DNA of 64,000 nt from Micromonospora sonchi. GTDB taxonomy: Bacteria > Actinomycetota > Actinomycetes > Mycobacteriales > Micromonosporaceae. Positions within the stretch are counted from its first letter, which is position 1. Every line of letters starts with the position of its first letter. The stretch lies in contig NZ_BMNB01000002.1 in NCBI RefSeq assembly GCF_014646235.1, forward strand, positions 62,001 to 126,000, read 5' to 3'. Positions 25,219 through 33,334 of the stretch are shown here, piece by piece. A model generated the notes under the pieces. The model did no database searches. It had not been told where the DNA came from and saw only the letters and a list, made by a program, of their open reading frames with translations. The position numbers and the translations under genes were made by a program.

Positions 25219-26442
25219 CTACGCGGGAACCACCTGCACCCTGCCGGCTGCCGTGCGGGCACGCTCCTCGGCCTCCTCTGGTGTGCCACCGGTGGCGATC
25301 ACCGAACCAACCCGGTCCCACGAGGACCGTAGATCGGCCAGCCGGTCACCCGGGCGGCGCAGCAGATCGACCCGTCGTACCCCCGGCTCGTTCTGCGCCG
25401 AAGCCACTCCCTCGATGGTGTCGATCAGACCGGGTTCCGCCGTGACGAAACGGATTGCCGCCGCACCGGCCGGTTCGACGGGAGGCCGTATCTCCCGGCC
25501 GGCCAGCAACCAGACCCACAGCTCGGTGAGGTTGGTGCCGTAGGCGAGGTCGATCAGATCCAGAATCTTGTCGCCGGGTGGCCGGCCGGCGCACTCGATG
25601 AGAAAGATCTTGTCTCCGGCGCGTACCCATTCCGCGTGCAGGATCCCGGTGTCGAAGCCGACGGCGCGCACCAGCTGCTCCGCAGCCTGCCGCCACGACG
25701 CCAGATCACCGCAGTCGGCGGCGGGCGCCGGCACGACGTGGCCCAACTCGACCGGGTGCGGTCCGGCGGCGGTCCTCTTTGCGGTCACGTTGACGAACAC
25801 GACCCGTCCGTCGGCGACGAGGCACTCCGTGCTGAGCTCCGGGCCGTACAGCCGATCCTCAACCAGGTAGCGCCACGTCATCGGCCGCTTCGCCACCTGG
25901 TTACCTTCATCCGCCTGCGAGCACTCACGCCAAGCCGCAGCCACGTCGGCGCCGGCGTCGAGCAGCACCACGCCGAGACTCGCCTGCCTGTTCGCCGGCT
26001 TCACGACGCATGGGCGTCCACGGGCGAAGTCCGCGATGTCGGCCGCCGAGCCGATCTCGCGGAACCCCGGGCTCGGCATGCCCGCCCCCGAGGTGACCTG
26101 ACGAAGCGAGATCTTGTCCCGGAGGATCTGCGCCGCAGCACGTCCGGCCCCCGGCAGGGCGAGGAGGTCGGCCGCGCGGGCAGCAGCCGTCACCGCGTAC
26201 TCCAGACCTGGTGCGACCGCGTCGATGCCGTCCAGTCCCATGACGACGTCGAGGAACTGGTCGTCCTGCTGGTACCGGCCGAACACAACGTCGGCAAGGC
26301 AGGGATGCCTGCTTGCCTTCGTCGCCAAGCCTTTGCTCTCCCAGAGATCCTGCTCCTCGAGTACGACGACGCCGATGGCCGGCTGCACACGGTCCAGGGC
26401 CGCGAGCACGCCGTCGTTGTAACCGATCAGAAGTAATCGCAT
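25219..26442 (-). CDS. ATP-grasp ligase (first of the cluster)
   Basis: The product is 407 residues from the ATG at 26442 (MRLLLIGYNDGVL), 2 bp after the stop of the MFS gene. ATP-grasp motifs are RPCVVKPANRQASLGVVLL (about 143-161), YLVEDRLYGPELSTECLV (about 186-203) and KIFLIECAGRPPGDKI (about 270-285). In the last motif the usual Asn/Arg-rich metal loop is replaced by AGRPPGD. It is clearly a different subfamily from the other two ligases, so three distinct coupling steps are encoded. The close spacing to the exporter indicates one transcript. Substrates are unknown. Confidence 0.87.
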   Translation of the reverse strand: MRLLLIGYNDGVLAALDRVQPAIGVVVLEEQDLWESKGLATKASRHPCLADVVFGRYQQDDQFLDVVMGLDGIDAVAPGLEYAVTAAARAADLLALPGAGRAAAQILRDKISLRQVTSGAGMPSPGFREIGSAADIADFARGRPCVVKPANRQASLGVVLLDAGADVAAAWRECSQADEGNQVAKRPMTWRYLVEDRLYGPELSTECLVADGRVVFVNVTAKRTAAGPHPVELGHVVPAPAADCGDLASWRQAAEQLVRAVGFDTGILHAEWVRAGDKIFLIECAGRPPGDKILDLIDLAYGTNLTELWVWLLAGREIRPPVEPAGAAAIRFVTAEPGLIDTIEGVASAQNEPGVRRVDLLRRPGDRLADLRSSWDRVGSVIATGGTPEEAEERARTAAGRVQVVPA

Positions 26443-26444
26443 GA

Positions 26445-27647
26445 TCAGGCGGTCCTCCGTGCGGGGTGGCGCAGGTAGGGCACAGCGGCGAGAACGCCGA
26501 AGACGGCGACGGCGCCCCAATACACCGGCTGCAGGTGGTGTTGCATGGCGGTGGCGAACAGAGCACCACCGCAGAAGGCGCCGATCGACTCGCCAGCGGT
26601 GGCGGCGACCTGTCGAAGGTTGAACAACTCCACGACCGGACGGCCACCGGGAATCTCGCTGAACGCGGTGTTGACCGTTGGCGTGAAGAAGGTTTCGGCC
26701 AGCGAGAACACCGCCACCACCGCGAACACGCCGATCACCGCCGCGCCACCGAACGCCATCACCGCGAACGCCGCACCGAAGATCATCACACCGACGGTCA
26801 GGAAGCGGACCGACGATGTTCCCGTGGTCATGCGACGGGCCACATATGCGGAAACAGGCACCTGGAGCAGTACGACGAACACCGCGTTGGCGGTGAAAAA
26901 ACCAGCCCGCAACCCGACGGATTCCGTCACATGGACGACGTGCAGCGCGATCGCGCTGAAGAACTGCGCGTACAGGAACCCACCCACCGCGGTTATCAAC
27001 GAGACGCGCCGCACGTGTGGATCGGCCACCACGGCGCGGAGCAGACCAAGGCGCAGCGGGGGACGCACATCTCCGTCCCTCGGTCGCATTCCCGCCGGTA
27101 CGAGAAGCGCAACCGCCATGGCCGCCAGCACGTACATCCCGGCCGCCACCAGCAGCAGCGGCGTGTACATGTCACGCCCGAGCATGATGTTCGCCAGGAT
27201 CGGCCCGAGCGCCGCGGACACGTTGACCGCGACCTGGATCGCCGAGAACACCGTGTTGCGCGCGGCCGCGTTCTCCAGGGACATCGCGACGTACACCCGA
27301 GCCATGAGCCCGTTGGTGCTGATGCCGGTGCCGGCGAGGAGCAGGCAGCCCACGATGCCGAGGCGGCCCGGCATGACCGGCAGCAGAGCGAACCCGAATG
27401 CCGCCATCAGCAGCCCGGAAATCATGGCACGGCGAACAGGAACGTGGTGCAGTACGGTCGCACAGAACAGCGACGCGCCGCGTACCGCGAAGTTGAAAGC
27501 GAACAGCGCCGCCCCGATGAACCAGGGACCTGCATCCGGGAGCAGACGTCCCAGCAACGGCGGCAGGACCGGGAGAACCGCGAAGAATCCCAGGTGGGAC
27601 AGCAGATAGTCGAAAACGACCGGCACGCTCACACGTACAGGCGTCAT
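26445..27647 (-). CDS. MFS transporter
   Basis: The product is about 400 residues from the ATG at 27647 (MTPVRVSVPVVFDYLL); a TTG at 27686 with an AGGG site is a possible longer start. About 11-12 hydrophobic helices are evident, in two groups of six separated by a cytoplasmic loop around residue 200 (AGMRPRDGDVRPPLRLG). The loop after the second helix contains HHVPVRRAM, a weak version of MFS motif A. It resembles the drug and product exporters often found in antibiotic clusters. It is the first gene of a set that continues with ATP-grasp ligases, so export of the ligated product and self-protection are likely roles. Confidence 0.87.
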   Translation of the reverse strand: MTPVRVSVPVVFDYLLSHLGFFAVLPVLPPLLGRLLPDAGPWFIGAALFAFNFAVRGASLFCATVLHHVPVRRAMISGLLMAAFGFALLPVMPGRLGIVGCLLLAGTGISTNGLMARVYVAMSLENAAARNTVFSAIQVAVNVSAALGPILANIMLGRDMYTPLLLVAAGMYVLAAMAVALLVPAGMRPRDGDVRPPLRLGLLRAVVADPHVRRVSLITAVGGFLYAQFFSAIALHVVHVTESVGLRAGFFTANAVFVVLLQVPVSAYVARRMTTGTSSVRFLTVGVMIFGAAFAVMAFGGAAVIGVFAVVAVFSLAETFFTPTVNTAFSEIPGGRPVVELFNLRQVAATAGESIGAFCGGALFATAMQHHLQPVYWGAVAVFGVLAAVPYLRHPARRTA

Positions 27648-27805
27648 CCCCGCACGGTCTTCGGCCGTGATCAATTCTCCCCGCAAAGGACGTCCCTACA
27701 CGACGATTCGGTGCCGGTATCGGCATCTCCCCGATCGCCCGAAAGTATCGCAGGGCATGCCAGCGCCGGTCCACCCGCAAAGACGACCATGCGTCGGCGG
27801 GGCGT

Positions 27806-30685
27806 TCAACGCGCTGTCCACCGGACAGCCGTGACGCGGCCGCGGGGCCGCGCGGCGACCGCGCCGTTCGAGGCGCTGCGCCGAATGGTGACCCTCGCCT
27901 GGGGCGCAGCGAGCTTGTCCCGCAGTTGCTGAGCCTCCGGGTGCGCTATCTCGGTGAGGATCTGCAGGGCGTGCCGCCAGCAGCGGGCGGCGGCCTCATG
28001 GTCGCCGAGGGCCTGGCGGGTGTCGCCGAGGTGCCGCAGCGCCTCCGCCTCGTTGTAGCGGTGGCCGAGTTCGCGGCTGAGTTTCAACGCCCGGCCGTAA
28101 CAGCGGGCGGCCCACCGGTAGTGGCCGAGATGGTGATGGGCGTAGCCGAGCGTGTCCCAGCTGTTCGCCTCGCCGGTCAGGTCACCCAGGCGGCGTTGCA
28201 GGGCAACCGCCTGCTGGCAGTAGCGCACCGCCTCCTGGTACTCGCCGAGCATGGCGTGGTCCCAGCCGAGCGCGTTGAGTGCCCGAGCCTCCCCCGCCTG
28301 GTGCCCGTGGTCGCGGAAGAGCCGCAGCGCCCGCTCGTCGTGGTGCAGCGCGGCCGCCTGGTCGCCGTCCTTCTCGCTCAACCAGCTCAGCGTCAGCAGG
28401 GTGTGTGCCTGGCCGACCCGGTCGGCGAGCTCGTCCAGCAGCGCCAGGGCGCGCTCCAAATGAGCCCGGGCCAGCTCGAACCGGCCGGTCTCGGTGTAGG
28501 CGGGGACGATGTTGAGATGCGCCTGGGCCTGCGCCGCCCGGTCACCGTCGCGCTCGGCGGCGGCCAACGCGCGCTCCTGTACGGCGATCAGGTCCGCCCA
28601 GTAGCCCCGCCGGCTGAAAAAGGTGGTCAGCGCCCACGCCAGCTGCCGGACATGCCGGTCGAAGCCGTGCCGGGCAGCCAGTTCGACCACCCGCATGAGC
28701 ACCGGAGCTTCCTCGGTGAACCAGGCCAATGCCGGCGCGTGCTCGGCTGGTGCCTCCGGCCGTACGCCCGCCTCGGCCGGCGGCAACCCGAGTTGGTCCC
28801 GCAGGGGGGACAGCCGGGCGTCGGCGGAGCAGGCGCTGTGCAGGTAGTGGTCCAGCATCCGGTGCAACGCGGCGCGGCGTACGTCGGCGGGCTCCGACTC
28901 GACCAGCTCCGTCGCGTACGCCCGCAACAGGTCGTGGCAGGTGTATCTGCCGGGGACCCGCTCGACCAACAGTTGCATCCGGTGCAGTTCGCCGAGGACG
29001 GGACGCACCTGCCGCTCCGGCAGGGCGGCGAGGCTGGCCGCGGCCCGCACCGAGATGTCCGGCCCGGGATGCAGCCCGAGCAGGCGGAACAGTTGCGCCG
29101 CCGGCTCGCCGAGCGCCCGGTACGACCAGGAGAACACCGACCGCAGATCAGTGGCCGGATCCCCGCCGCCGGCGAAGCCGTCCAGGCTGCCCTGCAACTC
29201 GGCCAGTTCCCGGTCCAGCGCGGCGAGCGGGAACCCGGGTTGGGCTGACGCGCGGGCCGCCACGATCGCCAGCGCCAGCGGCAGCCCGGAACACCGCTCG
29301 ACGATCCCCTGCACCGACGCCGGCTCGGCCGCCACCCGGCTGCCGCTGAGTCGGCTCGCCAGCAACTCGCGGGCCTCGGCGGCGGTGAGCAGGTCGAGCG
29401 TGACCGGGCGGGCCCCCTCGACCGCCACCAGACCGGACAGCTGCTGGCGGCTGGTCACCACCACGGCGCATCCGGGGACGCCGGGCAACAGCGGGCGCAC
29501 CTGCTCGGCGTCGCGAGCGTTGTCGAGCACGATCAGCATCCGCCGACCGGACACCATGCCGCGGTACATGCTGGCCTGCGCGTCCAGGTCCGCGGGTACG
29601 GATCCGGGCGGCACACCGAGAGCGTCGAGGAAGCCGCGTAGCGCCACCGCCGGTGGCATCGCCGCCCCGGCGGGCTCGAAGCCCCGCAGGTTCACGTACA
29701 ACTGCCCGTCGGGGAACCGGTCCAGGTTGTCGTGGGCCCACCGCAACGCCAGCCAGGTCTTGCCGATCCCACCCATCCCGCCGACAGCCGAGATGGTGAC
29801 CCCGCCCCCCGTGGCGACCTGCCGGTCGACCGCGTCGGTCAGGGCCGCCAACTCTCGGACCCGGCCGGCGAAGTTCGCCGGTGGCGGCGGCAACTGCCGG
29901 GGCGTACGGCCGGTGCCCGGCCCGTCCGCGGGCACGGCCGAGGCGGCGAACTCGCGATCGCCGTGCAGGATCCGCAGATGCAGCTCCTGCAGGTCGGCGC
30001 CGGGGTCGACGCCCAACACGTCGGCCAGGCGGTGACGGATCCGCTGGTACTGGTCGAGGGCCTCGGCCTGCCGGCCCGAACGGGACAGCGCCAACATGAG
30101 TTGGCCGGTGAGCCGCTCGTCCAACGGCTGTTCGGCCACCCCACGCGACAGTTCGGACAGCAGCGAGGAATGCTGCCCACGCCGCAGGGCGATGTCGGTC
30201 CGGTCACGCTCGGCGGCCAGCCGCGCCTGGTGCAGTGCGGTACGCGACGTGTTGAACCAGGGCGTGTCCAGGCCCGCGAACGGCTCACCCCGCCACAGGC
30301 CGAGCGCCTCGTCGAACTGCCGCAGCGCCTCGTCGTCGTCGGCGGTGAGCCGGGCACGCGCGACCAGCGCCTGGAAACGGTGCAGATCCACCGCCATGGG
30401 ATCGACGTTCAACAGGTAACCGCCCTGCTGCCGCACGATGCCGACATCGTCCGCGCCGCTCAGCGCGCGCCGTAGCCGGGACAGGTAGCTGTAGAGCGTG
30501 CCGTGTGCCCGCTGCGGTGGCCGGTCCATCCACACCCGGTCGAGCAACTGATCGGTATGGACGACCTTGTTCGCCTCGACCAGCAGCACCGCGAGCACAC
30601 ATCGCTGACGGACGTGGCCGAGGTCGATCGCATTGTCGTCGGCCTGCGCCTCGACATTTCCCAGCAGCCTGAACTGCACGACCAT
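27806..30685 (-). CDS. SARP-type pathway regulator with NB-ARC and TPR domains (AfsR-like)
   Basis: The product is 959 residues from the ATG at 30685, which has a GAGGG site; a longer frame to 30850 would run through the promoter repeats. An OmpR-type winged helix (about 1-90, VQFRLLGNVEAQADD and later GTLYSYLSRLRRAL) is followed by the bacterial transcriptional activation domain (about 95-240). The NB-ARC ATPase (about 265-570) has a Walker A GGMGGIGKTW near 300 and a Walker B-like RMLIVLDNARD. C-terminal TPR repeats (about 680-930, for example YRWAARCYGRALKLSRELGHRYNEA) complete it. Large SARPs activate antibiotic clusters. Its position just upstream of the ATP-grasp set and the heptamer repeats before it suggest it is the cluster activator and regulates itself. 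Confidence 0.9.
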   Translation of the reverse strand: MVVQFRLLGNVEAQADDNAIDLGHVRQRCVLAVLLVEANKVVHTDQLLDRVWMDRPPQRAHGTLYSYLSRLRRALSGADDVGIVRQQGGYLLNVDPMAVDLHRFQALVARARLTADDDEALRQFDEALGLWRGEPFAGLDTPWFNTSRTALHQARLAAERDRTDIALRRGQHSSLLSELSRGVAEQPLDERLTGQLMLALSRSGRQAEALDQYQRIRHRLADVLGVDPGADLQELHLRILHGDREFAASAVPADGPGTGRTPRQLPPPPANFAGRVRELAALTDAVDRQVATGGGVTISAVGGMGGIGKTWLALRWAHDNLDRFPDGQLYVNLRGFEPAGAAMPPAVALRGFLDALGVPPGSVPADLDAQASMYRGMVSGRRMLIVLDNARDAEQVRPLLPGVPGCAVVVTSRQQLSGLVAVEGARPVTLDLLTAAEARELLASRLSGSRVAAEPASVQGIVERCSGLPLALAIVAARASAQPGFPLAALDRELAELQGSLDGFAGGGDPATDLRSVFSWSYRALGEPAAQLFRLLGLHPGPDISVRAAASLAALPERQVRPVLGELHRMQLLVERVPGRYTCHDLLRAYATELVESEPADVRRAALHRMLDHYLHSACSADARLSPLRDQLGLPPAEAGVRPEAPAEHAPALAWFTEEAPVLMRVVELAARHGFDRHVRQLAWALTTFFSRRGYWADLIAVQERALAAAERDGDRAAQAQAHLNIVPAYTETGRFELARAHLERALALLDELADRVGQAHTLLTLSWLSEKDGDQAAALHHDERALRLFRDHGHQAGEARALNALGWDHAMLGEYQEAVRYCQQAVALQRRLGDLTGEANSWDTLGYAHHHLGHYRWAARCYGRALKLSRELGHRYNEAEALRHLGDTRQALGDHEAAARCWRHALQILTEIAHPEAQQLRDKLAAPQARVTIRRSASNGAVAARPRGRVTAVRWTAR

Positions 30686-30723
30686 GAACCCTCGCTGCCC
30701 GCTGCTGCCGCCCACCAGCGGAC

Positions 30724-30752
30724 TCAAGCTTTCCACAAGGTTCGCACAAGGG
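30724..30752 (-). promoter_or_regulatory. heptamer direct repeats at 11-bp spacing (proximal SARP-type box)
   Basis: On the plus strand the heptamers CTCAAGC (30724), CACAAGG (30735) and CACAAGG (30746) begin exactly 11 bp apart. Read on the gene strand they are CCTTGTG, CCTTGTG and GCTTGAG. They lie 39-67 bp upstream of the SARP start codon. Heptameric direct repeats with 11-bp (one helical turn) spacing are the known binding pattern of SARP activators. Confidence 0.6.
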
Positions 30753-30845
30753 GTATCCGGTAGCGGCCCGCACGCCACGAACGAGCGGACGGACACAATC
30801 GACATCGACTGGAATCGGCCTCTGCTGCCCACGCTGATCTGCGAA

Positions 30846-30874
30846 TTCAAGGTCTACGCAAGCTTTGCGAAGGG
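30846..30874 (-). promoter_or_regulatory. second group of heptamers at 11-bp spacing (distal SARP-type box)
   Basis: TTCAAGG (30846), CGCAAGC (30857) and the weaker CGAAGGG (30868) again begin 11 bp apart. The first two share the CAAG core with the proximal group. The two groups start 122 bp apart, about eleven repeats of the 11-bp period. The rest of 30875-30982 holds no gene. Confidence 0.45.
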
Positions 30875-30982
30875 CTGAGGCCGGATGCTGATTTCACCGG
30901 GCAGCACGAACGCCGGGGCCACGGGTTGGACGGGGGGCCGGCGGGCGGACGGAGCAACACCGTCCGCCCGCCGGCAGCGGCG

Positions 30983-31816
30983 TCAGCCGACGCCGTCGAG
31001 CACCGGGATCAGCTGCTCCTCCTCGTACGCCAGGTGCGCCTCCAGGTCGGCGACGAGCCGGGCGACCTGCGCGCGGACCTGATCTCGGTCGGCGCTTTCG
31101 GCGTTGACCGTCTGCTGGAGTTGCGCCACCAGCTCGGCGACCCGCCGATGCTCCCCCCGCAGTCGGTCCAGCACCGGCGCCAGGTCCGGGCGCTGCGCGC
31201 CGATGCCGGCGAACATGCCGTCGTCCTCGTGGCGGTGATGCGCCTCCAGGCCGCCGCACACCGTCAGGCAGTTCACCCGCAGCTGCGCGCCGATGCCGGG
31301 ACCGGAGCGGTCGACCTCGGCCCGGATCATGGCCAGCTCCCGGCGGAACGCGTCGTGGACCATTTTCAGCGCCGCGCCCCACGAGGACGCCTCGGGTGGC
31401 CCGCCGGCCTGCTCGTAGAGGGCCACCACCGGGATGACCCGGGATGTCCTCGCCTGGTAGTCGGCCCAGCCGGGGTCGGCCTCCACCGCGCGGGCGAAGA
31501 GCCGGTCGCGTTCGGCGCCGGTGAGCACCTCGGCGCGGGCCGGATAGGTGAACGTCCCGTCCTCGACGGTGACCTGCGGGTCGGCGACCAGGTTGTGGTA
31601 CCACTGCGGGTGCCGGTCGGCGCCGGCGGCGGAGGCGATCACCAGGATCCGCTGGCCGCCGTCGGGCAGGTAGGCGACCGGGGTGGTGTGCCTGGTGCCG
31701 GTGCGAGCCCCGGTGGTGGTGAGCAGGATCAGGCGTGCCCCCTCGAACGGGCCGCCCACCCGGCCGGCGTTGGCCCGGAACTCGTCGATGATCTGCTGGT
31801 TGAAGTCGTTCGGCAT
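30983..31816 (-). CDS. F420-dependent nitroreductase-like (DDN) domain fused to a hemerythrin-like domain
   Basis: The product is 277 residues from the ATG at 31816 (MPNDFNQQIIDEFRANAG). The first 125 residues are a deazaflavin-dependent nitroreductase domain: GPFEGARLILLTTTGARTG, then WYHNLVADPQVTVEDG. Residues about 145-277 form a four-helix HHE/hemerythrin-like bundle, with metal-ligand candidates in HDAFRREL, LEAHHRHEDDGMF, LRGEHRRVAEL and AHLAYEEEQLIPVLD. The fusion joins an F420/flavin-type redox domain to a di-iron-type domain, so an oxidative-stress or oxygen/NO sensing role is plausible. It stands alone, transcribed toward the SARP gene. Confidence 0.85.
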   Translation of the reverse strand: MPNDFNQQIIDEFRANAGRVGGPFEGARLILLTTTGARTGTRHTTPVAYLPDGGQRILVIASAAGADRHPQWYHNLVADPQVTVEDGTFTYPARAEVLTGAERDRLFARAVEADPGWADYQARTSRVIPVVALYEQAGGPPEASSWGAALKMVHDAFRRELAMIRAEVDRSGPGIGAQLRVNCLTVCGGLEAHHRHEDDGMFAGIGAQRPDLAPVLDRLRGEHRRVAELVAQLQQTVNAESADRDQVRAQVARLVADLEAHLAYEEEQLIPVLDGVG

Positions 31817-32072
31817 GCTCTGCTTTCTGCGGTGGCAGGAGTCGGCCACGGTGAAGGACGCCGGTGGCCACGGCGAGCAGCGCGCTGCAGACAACGCGCG
31901 GGAGAACAGCAGCAGGCGCCTGGTGCAGGCGCGCAGGAGATGGCAGAAAGCGGCGGGCCGCGGGCCCGGGCCCGGCTCACCGGCGGGCCGGGTGTTCCGT
32001 CCACTCGTGGCCCATGGCCGACCCGGCAGTCACCCGATGGACCTTAGTCGCGCCGCTGCCGGCGCGACAACA

Positions 32073-32552
32073 TCAGACGGTGCGGCGGCGACGAAATGGA
32101 AACCACCCACGCCGGGGCGTCGGTGACGGCGTGGCGGGCGCCGACGGCGCGGTGGTGGTGGCGCCCCGGTCGGCCCGCCAGCGCGCGACGACGGTGTCGG
32201 CGTTGACCGGACGCACCGCGACCCGGGGGCCGGACGGGTTGCGCAGCCACGCCAGCACCTGCGCGTTCAGTTCGGCGACGCAGGCCCGTACGGCCTGCTC
32301 GGTCGGCAGCTCGCGGACCTCGGCGGGCAGGCGCTCGATGCGGCGGCGCAGCAGCAGCGGGGTGGGCAGCAGCAGGTCATCGGGCACCTGCTCACGCTCC
32401 AGGAAACTCTTGATCCACCAGGACTCGTCGTAGGGCAGGCCTCGGCCGGGAATCGGCTTGCCGGCGCCGGGCAGGTTGTCGAACTCACCGCGTTGCTGAG
32501 CCGATCGGATCTGCGCCTCGACCGACGCCTCCCAGCTGTGCACCTCACCCAC
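32073..32552 (-). CDS. DUF1992 (DnaJ C28-like) protein
   Basis: The 159-residue product starts SWEASVEAQIRSAQQRGEFDNLPGAGKPIPG, the hallmark of DUF1992, also seen in DnaJ homologue subfamily C member 28. The conserved core covers about 5-75. The C-terminal 50 residues are low-complexity, Pro/Ala/Thr-rich, ending in a basic cluster (WFPFRRRR). The function of this family is unknown. It is divergent from the LysE gene. Confidence 0.85.
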   Translation of the reverse strand: MGEVHSWEASVEAQIRSAQQRGEFDNLPGAGKPIPGRGLPYDESWWIKSFLEREQVPDDLLLPTPLLLRRRIERLPAEVRELPTEQAVRACVAELNAQVLAWLRNPSGPRVAVRPVNADTVVARWRADRGATTTAPSAPATPSPTPRRGWFPFRRRRTV

Positions 32553-32674
32553 CTCCCGGGGCCACCGTAACGCGACCGACGCTTACCCGGAGCAGAGCGT
32601 CACCGGCCGCCGCGGGCGTTCCCCGCTGCCGTAGGCTCGCGGAGAACGAGAACGCGCCGACGGGGGGCACAGAC

Positions 32675-33328
32675 ATGGTGAGTACGGCAGGCGTCGTCGG
32701 GATCGCGTTGGTCGCGCTCGGGCTGGTGCTGACGCCGGGGCCGAACATGGTCTACCTGGTGTCGCGGTCGGTGACCCAGGGGCGGCGGGCCGGGTTGATC
32801 TCGCTGTTGGGGGTCGCCGCCGGCTTCGCGGTCTACCTGGGCGCCGCGGTGGCCGGCATCGCCACCGTGTTCGTGCTGGTGCCGGCGCTGTACACGGCGG
32901 TGAAGCTGGCCGGGGCGGCGTACCTGCTGTGGCTGGCCTGGCAGGCGATCCGTCCCGGCGGGCACTCGCCGTTCACCCCGGCGCCGCTGCCACCGGATCC
33001 GGCCCGGCGGCTGTTCGCCATGGGCCTGGTCACCAACCTGCTCAACCCGAAGATCGCGATCCTGTACGTGTCGCTGCTGCCGCAGTTCATCGACCCGACG
33101 CGGGGCAACGTGGCGGTGCAGAGCCTGCTGCTGGGGCTGACCCAGATCGCGGTGGCGTTGACGGTGAACGCGCTGATCGTGCTGACCGCCGGTGGCATCG
33201 CCGGGTTCCTGACCCGGCGACCGCTGTGGCTGCGGGTGCAGCGGCTGCTGATGGGCACGGTGCTGGCCGCGCTGGCGGTGCGGATCGCCGCCGACCGGTC
33301 CCGCGCCGCCGTGGCCGCCACCGGCTGA
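32675..33328 (+). CDS. LysE/RhtB family amino-acid exporter
   Basis: The 217-residue product has six hydrophobic helices. The family motif GLVLTPGPNMVYLVSRSVTQGRRAG lies at about 13-37, AAYLLWLAWQAIRPGG at about 77-92, and NLLNPKIAILYVSLLPQFI at about 120-138. LysE/RhtB proteins export basic or neutral amino acids such as lysine, threonine or homoserine lactone. The stop is 7 bp from the end of the convergent GH42 gene. Confidence 0.9.
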   Translation: MVSTAGVVGIALVALGLVLTPGPNMVYLVSRSVTQGRRAGLISLLGVAAGFAVYLGAAVAGIATVFVLVPALYTAVKLAGAAYLLWLAWQAIRPGGHSPFTPAPLPPDPARRLFAMGLVTNLLNPKIAILYVSLLPQFIDPTRGNVAVQSLLLGLTQIAVALTVNALIVLTAGGIAGFLTRRPLWLRVQRLLMGTVLAALAVRIAADRSRAAVAATG

Positions 33329-33334
33329 CGCGGG

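Noticed and set aside
18686..27686. Possibility that the ABC exporter and the ATP-grasp genes form a ribosomal-peptide cluster with the 29-codon ORF as precursor
   Set aside because: The small ORF lies on the opposite strand, beyond a terminator, and has no core-peptide features. The ligases resemble free amino-acid ligases rather than RiPP macrocyclases, though this is not excluded.
27812..29248. Plus-strand open frames antisense to the SARP gene
   Set aside because: The minus strand shows SARP, NB-ARC and TPR domains throughout. The plus frames have no domain or ribosome site.
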